Of a DNA stretch of 64,000 nucleotides, positions 1 through 7,966 are shown in pieces. Numbering within the stretch: position 1 is the stretch's first letter; every line of letters starts with the position of its first letter. The notes under the pieces were generated by a model. It saw only the letters and a program-made list of their open reading frames with translations, made no database searches and was not told where the DNA came from. Both the position numbers and the translations under genes were made by a program. Origin of the DNA: Bacillota bacterium (GTDB taxonomy: Bacteria; Bacillota; Clostridia; DSM-8532); assembly GCA_023415205.1 (NCBI GenBank), contig JAEZLR010000042.1, forward strand, positions 35,179 through 99,178. The letters run 5' to 3'.

Positions 1-98
1 TCAAAATGTTTTCCGGCCAATGATGTAAAAATTCGGGAGTTAAAGGGAATAAAAATGGGCATAGTAACCCTAAGATCATCATGGTTTGGGTGGGTGCT

Positions 99-1064
99 AT
101 GACCTTCAGACTGGGATATGTGGCTATGACCCTTCATTTGGAGGATTGTTCACCCTCCGGCACAGTGACCTTTTCCCATCTTAGCAAGATGACGGATGAA
201 AAGGCCAGACTGTTCAAGCTCCGGCAGGTTACTAAAAAGAACCTGGAAAATACCCTGCGTATTCTCAAATATAATAAGGCATTGAATATCCCTGTCTATC
301 GACTGACGTCCAGGCTGGTGCCCCTGGCTACTCATCCAGCCACAGCCCATTGGGATTATATCGCCGATTTTCAGAAGGAGTTCACAGCCATTGGTGATTT
401 TATCAAGGAAAATGCGTTCAGGGTAAGCGCACATCCCGACCATTTTACCCTTATCAATGCGTCGGATCCCAAGGTTCTGGAGGCCTCGATAGGCGACCTT
501 AATTATCACGTAAGGCTATTTGAGGCCATGGGTCTTAATGATTACCGATACAAGCTTGTTTTGCATGTGGGAGGGCTTTATAAGAATAAAGCCGATTCTA
601 TAGGAAGGTTCAAGGAGAACTTTTTCAAGCTTCAGGATTCCATCCGCAAGAGAATCATCCTTGAAAACGATGATAAATCCTATACGGCCCGGGATGTTCT
701 ATCCCTTTGCAGGGAATTGGAGGTGCCCATGGTCATGGACATTCATCACTTTCAATGCGCTAATGATGGTGAGGCCCTGGGTGATATTCTTCCTGCTGCC
801 TTTAATACCTGGGCAGGACAGGCTTTTCCGCCGAAGGTTCATTTCTCCTCACCCAAAAGCCCCAAGGCCTTCAGAAGTCACGCAGATAATATTGATACTG
901 CTTCGTTTGTAGAGTTTCTGGAGGTGGCACGCAAAAGCGGAAGGGATTTCGATGTGATGCTTGAGGCCAAGAACAAGGATACGGCGCTGATCCAATTGTC
1001 TAATGACCTATCGGCGATGAAATTCCTTGAGCGTGTTAATTTGGGGGAGTTCACATTTTTATAG
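99..1064 (+). CDS. uvsE: UV damage endonuclease UvsE
   Basis: A TIM-barrel, metal-dependent endonuclease that nicks DNA 5' of UV photoproducts and some abasic sites, an alternative to UvrABC. The N-terminus RLGYVAM and the metal-site motifs typical of the family are all visible: AHPDHFTL near residue 110, LHVGG near 155, LENDD near 190, DIHHF near 215, HFSS, HADN and MLEAKNKD towards the end. At 321 residues the length is normal. I chose the ATG at 99 because the family starts close to RLGYVAM and a G-rich stretch precedes it; an in-frame ATG at 81 would add six residues. It is followed by a hairpin shared with the convergent zinc-ribbon gene. Identification is firm; the start is less so. Confidence 0.93.
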   Translation: MTFRLGYVAMTLHLEDCSPSGTVTFSHLSKMTDEKARLFKLRQVTKKNLENTLRILKYNKALNIPVYRLTSRLVPLATHPATAHWDYIADFQKEFTAIGDFIKENAFRVSAHPDHFTLINASDPKVLEASIGDLNYHVRLFEAMGLNDYRYKLVLHVGGLYKNKADSIGRFKENFFKLQDSIRKRIILENDDKSYTARDVLSLCRELEVPMVMDIHHFQCANDGEALGDILPAAFNTWAGQAFPPKVHFSSPKSPKAFRSHADNIDTASFVEFLEVARKSGRDFDVMLEAKNKDTALIQLSNDLSAMKFLERVNLGEFTFL

Positions 1065-1163
1065 GTCATTTTATAGTGGTGGCATACCGGAAACAGGTAT
1101 CTTCCCCAGATAGAGGCGCTTGAGAGCAAATAAAGCACGGATTTCACTGAAGCGGGGATAAAT

Positions 1164-1196
1164 AAAAGCTTGGTGAACGAGTCTTCCCAAGCTTTT
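1164..1196. terminator. Bidirectional intrinsic terminator
   Basis: Perfect inverted repeat AAAAGCTTGG / CCAAGCTTTT with a 13-nt loop, lying between the convergent uvsE and zinc-ribbon genes, so it can end both transcripts. Confidence 0.75.
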
Positions 1197-1213
1197 ATAT
1201 TGTTTTCGAGGAT

Positions 1214-1435
1214 TTAGCCGTGACAGCAGCCTGAGCCGCACTGATGGGCCTGTGGGCATGAGAAACCCTCACAGCCTTTGGACTTCACCACATAGTTTAC
1301 GGTTTTGAAGACGGCTTCAAGATCATTGCAGCCGCATTGGGGGCACAGAATCTCCCGTTTTTCTCTTTGCGCAATGGAAGCCTTGATATTGAATAATCCC
1401 CCACACTTTTTACAGTTTAAATCATAGTAAGGCAT
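1214..1435 (-). CDS. FmdB-family zinc-ribbon protein
   Basis: A 73-residue protein starting MPYYDLNCKKCGG, with a second CPQCGC pair about 30 residues later. This is the CxxC...CxxC layout of FmdB-type putative regulatory zinc ribbons. The last 20 residues hold extra Cys and His (CEGFSCPQ, CGSGCCHG), which could bind a second metal. The ATG at 1435 is preferred to an upstream GTG at 1447 because the GGGGTGA ribosome site sits seven bases before it. The gene is convergent with uvsE. Members of this family are mostly uncharacterised, so no target is claimed. Confidence 0.8.
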   Translation of the reverse strand: MPYYDLNCKKCGGLFNIKASIAQREKREILCPQCGCNDLEAVFKTVNYVVKSKGCEGFSCPQAHQCGSGCCHG

Positions 1436-1544
1436 GGAACTTGTCACCCCAATCGTATATCATTAGTACAAGAGTTCTTTATGACTCTATTATAGCAAAT
1501 GATAGCAGAGAGTCAAAAGCGTGTAAAAGAAAGGAAAACTCAAG

Positions 1545-2714
1545 GTGAGAGCATTTAACTTCTCTTCCATACCCAAGACTTTTTTCGGTGAAGGGTGCCT
1601 TCATCGGGTTTTTGAAATATTGGAGCAGGAGCCTTCGCAAAAACTCCTTTTGATGACGGGGGGGAGTTCCTTCATTGGCTCAGCTTACTATGGTGATTTG
1701 ATGGAGGGCTTGGGGAAGGCCCGTATTAAGGTGGCGGAAGCTCGGGTAGCCCATGAGCCATCTCCTGGGTTGGTGGACGAAATAACCAGCCTGGGCAGGA
1801 GCGAGGGCATTGACCGGGTGTTAGCCATTGGTGGTGGTAGTGTTCTTGATGCGGGAAAGGCGGTATCTGCCATGATACTGGCAGAGGGCTCTGTGACGGA
1901 TTATTTAGAAGACATGGGTACAAAAAAGCATAGCGGGAATAAAATACCCTTTATTGCTGTCCCCACAACTTCAGGTACCGGAAGCGAAGCTACAAAAAAT
2001 GCAGTCCTGAGTAAGGTCGGAGAGGATGGCTATAAAAAATCCCTCCGTCATGATCGGTTTGTTCCCGATTATGCTTTACTGGATCCTCGCTTAAGCCTTA
2101 ATTGCCCGGAACGGGTCACAGCCGCCAGTGGTATGGATGCCTTGAATCAGCTTATTGAGGGATATATGTCGGTAAAGGGAAGTCCCTTAACCGAAGCTCT
2201 GGCCCTTGAAGGAATGGAAAATATCTTCTCTGCCCTTGAAAGGCTCTGCCTTGAAGAGCCTGGAAATGTTGAGCTCCGGGGCCGGATGGCTTATGGCGCA
2301 TACCTTTCGGGTATTGTTCTGGCCAATACGGGGCTGGGGTATGTTCATGGATTTGCAGGAGTCATAGGCGGCATGCTGGATATACCTCACGGAGTGGTGT
2401 GTGGTAAGCTGAATGCCGCCCTGTTTGAAGAAGTGGTGCGACGGGTGATGGAAAAACCTCAAAGCGAGGCCTTTCACAAGATTATGAAGCTTAGCTCCAG
2501 GGTGTTCCCCCATGACTCAGGCACAGGCTCAAAGGTGTTTGCTCTGATTGAGAGGCTCTATAGTATGGAGGAGAAGCTTCCCCTGCCGCCTTTTTCATCC
2601 TATGGGGCTGATAAGGCGCTCTTAAAGAAAGCTGCTCTGTTGACACCGGGTAAGGAATGCCCTGTATCCATTGATTCCGAAACCCTCATAAGAATTGTGG
2701 AAAGCAAAATATGA
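1545..2714 (+). CDS. Iron-containing alcohol dehydrogenase
   Basis: A 389-residue group III dehydrogenase that interconverts alcohols and aldehydes or ketones with NAD(P). The Rossmann-like motif AIGGGSVLD is near residue 95, PTTSGTGSEAT near 140, and the metal-site region includes GMDALNQ near 196, YVHGF near 265 and DIPHG near 280. In most relatives the second motif reads DALTH with His as a metal ligand; here that position is Gln (DALNQ), as in a subset of family members, so metal choice or substrate may differ. GTG start at 1545 with AAAGGAAA upstream. Apparently monocistronic. Substrate cannot be told from sequence. Confidence 0.9.
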   Translation: MRAFNFSSIPKTFFGEGCLHRVFEILEQEPSQKLLLMTGGSSFIGSAYYGDLMEGLGKARIKVAEARVAHEPSPGLVDEITSLGRSEGIDRVLAIGGGSVLDAGKAVSAMILAEGSVTDYLEDMGTKKHSGNKIPFIAVPTTSGTGSEATKNAVLSKVGEDGYKKSLRHDRFVPDYALLDPRLSLNCPERVTAASGMDALNQLIEGYMSVKGSPLTEALALEGMENIFSALERLCLEEPGNVELRGRMAYGAYLSGIVLANTGLGYVHGFAGVIGGMLDIPHGVVCGKLNAALFEEVVRRVMEKPQSEAFHKIMKLSSRVFPHDSGTGSKVFALIERLYSMEEKLPLPPFSSYGADKALLKKAALLTPGKECPVSIDSETLIRIVESKI

Positions 2715-2734
2715 GCCAAATCTCCACAATCCCT

Positions 2735-2763
2735 TTGTTGTATTCACAAAATTATGATAAAAT
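2735..2763 (+). promoter_or_regulatory. Candidate sigma-A promoter for the PP2C phosphatase gene
   Basis: TTGTTG, 17-nt spacer, TAAAAT, about 90 bases before the start of the next gene. Confidence 0.45.
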
Positions 2764-2850
2764 ATAACTGATTTTGAGTAAATCCATTTAAATTTATCGA
2801 AATACTAAAGATTATGAATCACCATGAGATAAAATAGCCGGAGGATAGAA

Positions 2851-4527
2851 ATGAATCTTACCGACTTAAAAAGAACATTTTCAGATTTAAAAAGGCGCCT
2901 CTTTGTTCAACTGATTTTTACCGGGCTCCTGTGCATGGGGCTAATCCTTATTGCCAGATGGAGCGGACATCTGTCCCCCGCGGTTCTTGATTATATGACC
3001 ACCCTCCACCACGTGTTAATCTTTTTCTCGTCCCTGCTCTCTTGGTCCATCTTTATCCTGGCCTATTTCTCCTATCCACAGGTGCGGGATCCAAGCCTTT
3101 TGATCTCCGGCTTTACGTTTTTTACCGCGGGTATTCTGGACGGCATCATTCTTTTGAGCACCCTCGTATCCGCTGTGTTTGGCGATAGAGCCAAGAGTCA
3201 GCCCCTTCTGATTGGGTTTATCTCCCAGCTTTTCGTTGCCATTGGTCTGAGTATAACCATTTTATATAAAAAGAGGCTTGGTCGGGCTATCAGAGGCTTT
3301 TATCCTCTTCTCATGGCAATATTGGCCTCCCTCTCAGGTTCAATAATCAGCGTACTTTTTCCCCTTGAAAATGTGATATTTATACAGGAAAGAGGATTGA
3401 CCCTGGTGGGTACCGTCCTCGTCATGGCTTTCATTCTGACCCATGCTGCTTTACTCTGCTGCTTGGTCAAATGGCATAGAAGGACAGGAGACAACCTGTA
3501 TAAAATATTATCCTGGGCCTTCTTGCTGATGGCTTTCAGTCAGATGGCGCTGCTTTCCATCACCTACACCTACGACTTCTCCCACCTCTTGAGCCTAATA
3601 TTCCAGCTTATTTCCTATGCGCTGTTCTTTTACGTATTTTATGTTCAAAGCGTCAAAAGACCCTATCATTTGCTTTCCAGCGCACAGGATCAGCTTAATG
3701 GTTATTTGGCCGAACTGGATATTCTGGTGGATAAACGCACAACAGAGCTAAGGAATATGAATGAAAAACTAGTGGCGGATCAGGAGATTGCGCGAAGCAT
3801 GCAGATGTCCATGCTTCCTTCCACCTTGCCTCATAATGAATATGTCAGCTTTTCATCGGGCTATGTACCTGCTGAGAAATTAAGCGGGGACTTTTACAAT
3901 GTCTTTATAATTGATGATGCACAGTTTGGCATATGTATAGGGGATGTCTCCGGCCACGGTGTATCCGCAGCGATGCTTTCCATATTTACCTTTCAAAAAA
4001 TGCAATCCCTTATGGAGGAAACCGGAGGCGATGGCATGGCCATACCCTCCATGGTTCTCAAGCATATTTATGAATCCTTTAATTCCGGGAATTTTAATGA
4101 GGATATGTATATTGTCATGCTCTATGGTGTTTTTAATACGCAGACGGGCATTTTCTCCTATGCCTCCGGCGGTCTTAATACCACTCCATTAAGAATTCGA
4201 CCCGATGGTTCCATTCAGGAACTGGATAATGACGGCTTTGCCATATGCAAGCTTGGCGATCTATTGAAACCCAAGTTTGTCAATCACCAAGTGCTCCTGT
4301 TCCCGGGCGACAAGCTGGTTCTCTATACCGATGGTCTTGTCGATGCCCGTAACCCATCGGATGAGTCCTATTCCCTCCAGAGACTAAAAACCACCATCCG
4401 CCATCATTATAAATGGGGAGTGGAGCATCTTACTGACTCATTGATCAAGGATGTTCAGAGCTTTACCCAAAACAAGGCGGCTGACGATATCACCGTTGTG
4501 GCCTTTGACGTGTTGCCTCCCTTTTAG
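2851..4527 (+). CDS. Membrane-anchored SpoIIE/RsbU-type PP2C serine phosphatase
   Basis: A 558-residue protein. Residues about 15-270 form seven or so membrane helices resembling a MASE-type sensor region; a short coiled segment follows (near 285-315), then a SpoIIE/RsbU-like PP2C domain to the end. Metal-binding aspartates are present: SGDFYN near 346, GDVSGHG near 365, YTDGLVDA near 491 and DDITVVAF near 545. Such enzymes dephosphorylate anti-sigma-factor antagonists in partner-switching stress or sporulation pathways. No antagonist or anti-sigma gene is adjacent, so the partner is unknown. It is not SpoIIE itself: that protein is larger and has a different membrane region. ATG start with a GGAGG site. 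Confidence 0.88.
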   Translation: MNLTDLKRTFSDLKRRLFVQLIFTGLLCMGLILIARWSGHLSPAVLDYMTTLHHVLIFFSSLLSWSIFILAYFSYPQVRDPSLLISGFTFFTAGILDGIILLSTLVSAVFGDRAKSQPLLIGFISQLFVAIGLSITILYKKRLGRAIRGFYPLLMAILASLSGSIISVLFPLENVIFIQERGLTLVGTVLVMAFILTHAALLCCLVKWHRRTGDNLYKILSWAFLLMAFSQMALLSITYTYDFSHLLSLIFQLISYALFFYVFYVQSVKRPYHLLSSAQDQLNGYLAELDILVDKRTTELRNMNEKLVADQEIARSMQMSMLPSTLPHNEYVSFSSGYVPAEKLSGDFYNVFIIDDAQFGICIGDVSGHGVSAAMLSIFTFQKMQSLMEETGGDGMAIPSMVLKHIYESFNSGNFNEDMYIVMLYGVFNTQTGIFSYASGGLNTTPLRIRPDGSIQELDNDGFAICKLGDLLKPKFVNHQVLLFPGDKLVLYTDGLVDARNPSDESYSLQRLKTTIRHHYKWGVEHLTDSLIKDVQSFTQNKAADDITVVAFDVLPPF

Positions 4528-4557
4528 TGCGTGAAGGAGGGTGGCTGCTTTGGTATA

Positions 4558-4587
4558 TTGGACAATATATCCATTATATGCTAAAAT
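4558..4587 (+). promoter_or_regulatory. Candidate promoter for the PrsW-like gene
   Basis: TTGGAC, 18-nt spacer, TAAAAT, ending 47 bases before the ATG at 4635. Confidence 0.45.
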
Positions 4588-4634
4588 GAATCCGTTCATT
4601 GACAAAAGACCTTTCAGGGTATGGAGGAAGAATA

Positions 4635-6068
4635 ATGGATTCAAAAAATGCTAAAACAAAAATGGGACTATGGCTATCGACCTTTATTTCTATTGGGGGG
4701 CTCCTGCTCATCGTTTTTATTGCAACTATCATTGAAAAAGCTCTAAACCCTGATTTTAACAGGACTCTGCTTACGGCTATCTCAGTGATTATCGCCATCA
4801 TCCCCCCACTTTTATGGCTGTCCATCTTCTATAGACAGGACCGCCTCAATCCTGAGCCCAAAAGCTTTGTTTTTAAGACCATGCTGCTGGGTGCCTTGAT
4901 ACAGAAAGCCTTCTATGCGCCTGTTGCAGCCTTTCTTTTCCCCGGTGCATCAAGTCTTTCAACACAAGCAGGAAACTACCTTCTGACCATTGCGCTTATC
5001 GCCATGATACAGGAAGGGTTCAAGCTGCTGACCGTCAGATACAGTATATATCCCAGCAAGGAATTTGATGAAAAAATTGACGGTATTATCTATGGCTCCG
5101 CTTTAGGTTTAGGCTTTGCCGCCATGACCAGTATAGAAAATATTCTTTCCACCGGCGGTGCCATGCTGTCCAACATCACCGCTCTGGTGGTCATCGAAAC
5201 CTTTGCACATGCCAGTATCACCGGTTTAAGCTGCTATATTCTTGGTGTATCCAAGCATGATAAATTTAAGCCCTTTAGACTGCCGCTGGCATTGCTTCTG
5301 GCCACTGGCCTCAATACCGTAACCCAGGTTCTTCTTGATGCGGTTACCCGCAGAGGCTTCAAGGTCAACTATATCATCGGGCTTATTCCCGCTGCTCTGG
5401 TAGCCCTTTTGGTTTTCTCTGTACTGGTGATTATCTCCTCTCGTAATGAAAAAGAAGGACGGGTTATCACTCAGGCCCTTGATACTAAAAAAGCTTTCCT
5501 GGGAATTCTTCCGGTTTGGGCGCTGGTAGCACTGGCTCTGGTCTCAGGCTATCTGGTGGGCCATACGGAACAAAAGGCTTTTGAATATAGTGTGGAGAGT
5601 GCAATTAACCTGAAATACCCTGTTCATTGGGTTCAATATCAGGAGGATCAAAGCTTGTTCAAGGCCGGAGATATGCTCAATGGCAATGGACAGGATTTTG
5701 TCAAGGTGCAGAAGCTGCCATTGAAAAACATGATGGTGGTCAAAGCCGATTCAGAGGAGGAGACTCTCCAAAATGCGGCGGCCGCCTGGTCCATTAAAGC
5801 TGGTATGAATTACAGATTCTATCAGGCGGAAAAGGGTTACTATCTGTCCACCAAAGGAAAGGAAACCTATGTTATTGACTATATCTATATCGGAAGTAGC
5901 CCTACCAAGGCTGGGGATATGCTGAAACCCGCTATCGGCTATGGACGGGACATCCTGAGCATCTATGGGGATGAACTCTATATCATCACCTTGTCGGCCA
6001 ACTATGAAGAGTACATTTTGGATAAGAGCGTTCTTACACAGGTAAATTATGGTTTTAAAGCGAATTGA
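4635..6068 (+). CDS. PrsW-family intramembrane metalloprotease
   Basis: A 477-residue multi-pass membrane protein. The PrsW family cleaves membrane proteins such as anti-sigma factors. Motifs seen: QEGFK near residue 126 (the family usually has EExxK, so the first Glu is replaced by Gln but the second is kept), DGIIYG followed by GLGFAAMTSIEN near 150-168, and a conserved His (FAHASI) near 190. After the last helix (about residue 310) there is an outside domain of some 160 residues not found in the short PrsW proteins. ATG at 4635 is preceded by GGAGGAAG; an in-frame TTG at 4599 is less likely. Downstream is a secreted protease-like lipoprotein, perhaps the same transcription unit. Confidence 0.8.
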   Translation: MDSKNAKTKMGLWLSTFISIGGLLLIVFIATIIEKALNPDFNRTLLTAISVIIAIIPPLLWLSIFYRQDRLNPEPKSFVFKTMLLGALIQKAFYAPVAAFLFPGASSLSTQAGNYLLTIALIAMIQEGFKLLTVRYSIYPSKEFDEKIDGIIYGSALGLGFAAMTSIENILSTGGAMLSNITALVVIETFAHASITGLSCYILGVSKHDKFKPFRLPLALLLATGLNTVTQVLLDAVTRRGFKVNYIIGLIPAALVALLVFSVLVIISSRNEKEGRVITQALDTKKAFLGILPVWALVALALVSGYLVGHTEQKAFEYSVESAINLKYPVHWVQYQEDQSLFKAGDMLNGNGQDFVKVQKLPLKNMMVVKADSEEETLQNAAAAWSIKAGMNYRFYQAEKGYYLSTKGKETYVIDYIYIGSSPTKAGDMLKPAIGYGRDILSIYGDELYIITLSANYEEYILDKSVLTQVNYGFKAN

Positions 6069-6100
6069 CGGCTTGAGTGAATGAATAGGAGTGATGGACT

Positions 6101-7525
6101 ATGTTTAAACAAAGAAAAGTTATACCATGTATCCTGCTGGCCGTCATAATCATGATGGCAATGCTTTTTACCTCCTGCTCCAGTAGGAGGGAGGATGAAG
6201 ATCCTCCGACAGCACCTGTACTGACCGTTTCTAATGTAACCCAGGACGGAGTGGATTTGGCCTGGAGCGAGAGCTACGATGACGAAGGCGTGGACAACTA
6301 TAAGCTATATCGGGACAGTGATGTCCTTGCAAAGGTCAATGACACCAAATACCTAGACAAAGAGGTTACTGCCGGGAAAGAATATGAGTACTATGTGGTG
6401 GCTTACGATGAGGCTGGAAACCGTTCCTCAAAGAGCGTCAGACAAAGAGTAAAAGTGCCTGAAGAAACCCAGGAGCCTCCCATTACAGATCCAAAACAGG
6501 GGAGTATCAGCATACAGAAATTGTCCCAATCCACCATTAAGCTCTATACTCTTGACGATGATTTTAATGTGGTGGCCATGGGTTCAGGAACCATTGTCAA
6601 TAAAGAAGGCTACATACTAACCAACTTCCATTGTGTGGGGGAAGAAGATGGGCTTTATAACAGCGAGGGCTATGTCGCCATCGCTATAACTGATGATATA
6701 AAGAAAAATATTCAACCCCAGTACATCGCTCAGTACCGAAGCGGCGTTCAGGAGTTGGATCTGGCAGTGGTGAAGATTGTGGCTGACCTTAACTGGAATC
6801 AGGTTTCGGCTGCTGATTTAAACCTTGTTCCCATAAAAATCACCGATTCTGATTCAGTGGAGCTGGGGGATGACATTAATATCCTTGGCTACCCCGGAGT
6901 GGGAGGGGAAACCATTACCTTTACCGCTGGCAGGGTTTCGGGATTCTTGGATGACAATGACGACTCGGAGATCGATTGGATCAAAACCGATGCGGTGGTT
7001 AATCATGGTAACAGCGGAGGAACCGCAATCAATGCCAAGGGAGAAATGATAGGCGTTCCTACGGCCAAGCAGGTAGGCGCGGATAATGACGTAATGTTCT
7101 ATCTCAAGCCCGTGAATCAGGCGATTGCTGTTTTGGAGGACGCCCTGGCCAGCGGCGACAATCCGGATCTACCTGTTCCCAATACACCGCCAGATCCATC
7201 CGAAGCGAATTTAATCACGGTTTACTCCAGAATTGTTGATGCCCTGACAGGAAAGCCCATCGAAGGCGTATTCTTTGCAGTCCTTAAAGAGGGTGTGACC
7301 ATTGAGCAATTTGCCGACAATCCTCAGGACAGTATGATCATTGCCTACGGCGAATCGGATAGCGAAGGAATGCTGGTGCTGTATGACGTCCCCGCTGGAT
7401 CCATCTATTCTGTCATTGTGGGAGCGGATGGCTATGAACCCATTCTGGAGGATGATGCGCTGGATATCCCCGAGGATTGGGAAGGTGATCTGGATCTAGG
7501 CGATGTCTATCTTGAGAGCGAATAA
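6101..7525 (+). CDS. Lipoprotein with FN3, trypsin-like (S1C) and carboxypeptidase-regulatory-like domains
   Basis: A 474-residue exported lipoprotein: hydrophobic signal ending in the lipobox FTSC at about residue 26. Residues about 35-125 are a fibronectin type III module. The HtrA-like protease core has all three catalytic residues: His in TNFHCVG near 176, Asp in ELDLAVV near 221, Ser in GNSGGT near 305. No PDZ domain follows. Residues about 370-470 resemble a carboxypeptidase regulatory-like beta sandwich (IVDALTGKPIEG, DSEGMLVL). It likely acts on the outer face of the membrane. The gap to the PrsW-like gene is only 32 bases. Substrate unknown. Confidence 0.85.
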   Translation: MFKQRKVIPCILLAVIIMMAMLFTSCSSRREDEDPPTAPVLTVSNVTQDGVDLAWSESYDDEGVDNYKLYRDSDVLAKVNDTKYLDKEVTAGKEYEYYVVAYDEAGNRSSKSVRQRVKVPEETQEPPITDPKQGSISIQKLSQSTIKLYTLDDDFNVVAMGSGTIVNKEGYILTNFHCVGEEDGLYNSEGYVAIAITDDIKKNIQPQYIAQYRSGVQELDLAVVKIVADLNWNQVSAADLNLVPIKITDSDSVELGDDINILGYPGVGGETITFTAGRVSGFLDDNDDSEIDWIKTDAVVNHGNSGGTAINAKGEMIGVPTAKQVGADNDVMFYLKPVNQAIAVLEDALASGDNPDLPVPNTPPDPSEANLITVYSRIVDALTGKPIEGVFFAVLKEGVTIEQFADNPQDSMIIAYGESDSEGMLVLYDVPAGSIYSVIVGADGYEPILEDDALDIPEDWEGDLDLGDVYLESE

Positions 7526-7550
7526 GTAAAACGAGTAATATGTCTTAAAT

Positions 7551-7585
7551 AAGCCCGGCTCATGACAACATGACCGGGCTTTTAT
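7551..7585 (+). terminator. Intrinsic terminator after the protease lipoprotein
   Basis: AAGCCCGGcTCATG pairs with CATGaCCGGGCTT, followed by TTTATT. Confidence 0.8.
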
Positions 7586-7630
7586 TCAGAATGAGAGGCC
7601 CGTAATCTCCTGAAATATAGAACATTCATC

Positions 7631-7710
7631 TTTACAAAGGGGTCTGGACGATGCTATAATAAGTTCACGCAAAAGCTTGCCTAAATGAAAGGCCTCCGGT
7701 GGAGCTTTTT
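7631..7710 (+). promoter_or_regulatory. Possible short transcript: promoter plus terminator-like hairpin
   Basis: TTTACA, 18-nt spacer, TATAAT (7631-7660), then within 50 bases a hairpin AAAGGCCTCC/GGAGCTTTTT ending in five T. No ORF lies between. It could be a small RNA or simply a leftover promoter; I cannot assign a known family. Confidence 0.25.
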
Positions 7711-7723
7711 AGTAGCAAGGGGC

Positions 7724-7752
7724 TTGTTCATTGGGTTTGATAATGGTATAAT
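7724..7752 (+). promoter_or_regulatory. Promoter of tRNA-Val
   Basis: TTGTTC, 17-nt spacer, perfect TATAAT, 13 bases before the mature tRNA 5' end. Confidence 0.6.
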
Positions 7753-7765
7753 AACCATATGATAT

Positions 7766-7841
7766 GGGCGATTAACTCAGTTGGTAGAGTGTCACTTTGA
7801 CGTAGTGAAAGTCAGGGATTCGAGTTCCTTATCGCCCACCA
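7766..7841 (+). tRNA. tRNA-Val (anticodon GAC)
   Basis: Full cloverleaf: acceptor GGGCGAT/ATCGCCC, anticodon stem TCACT/AGTGA with loop TTGACGT (anticodon GAC), T arm AGGGA-TTCGAGT-TCCTT, and an encoded 3' CCA. The GAC anticodon reads GUC and GUU. It stands alone, with its own promoter and terminator. Confidence 0.95.
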
Positions 7842-7871
7842 AAAAGAGAGGATGAAAGCCTCTCTTTTTTT
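7842..7871 (+). terminator. Terminator of tRNA-Val
   Basis: GAGAGG / CCTCTC hairpin directly after the CCA end, followed by seven T. Confidence 0.8.
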
Positions 7872-7893
7872 ATAGAAGTTATTTATCATAAGC

Positions 7894-7921
7894 TTGCTTT
7901 TTTATCCTTTTCCTTTATAAT
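7894..7921 (+). promoter_or_regulatory. Candidate guaA promoter
   Basis: TTGCTT, 16-nt spacer, perfect TATAAT, 45 bases before the guaA start. The leader is too short for a purine riboswitch. Confidence 0.5.
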
Positions 7922-7966
7922 TTATTTATGAAATTTCTTTTGATCATTCGAAAGGTGGAATGAATT

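Noticed and set aside
7872..7966. Purine riboswitch before guaA
   Set aside because: Only about 45 bases separate the likely promoter from the start, and no conserved junction sequence is present.
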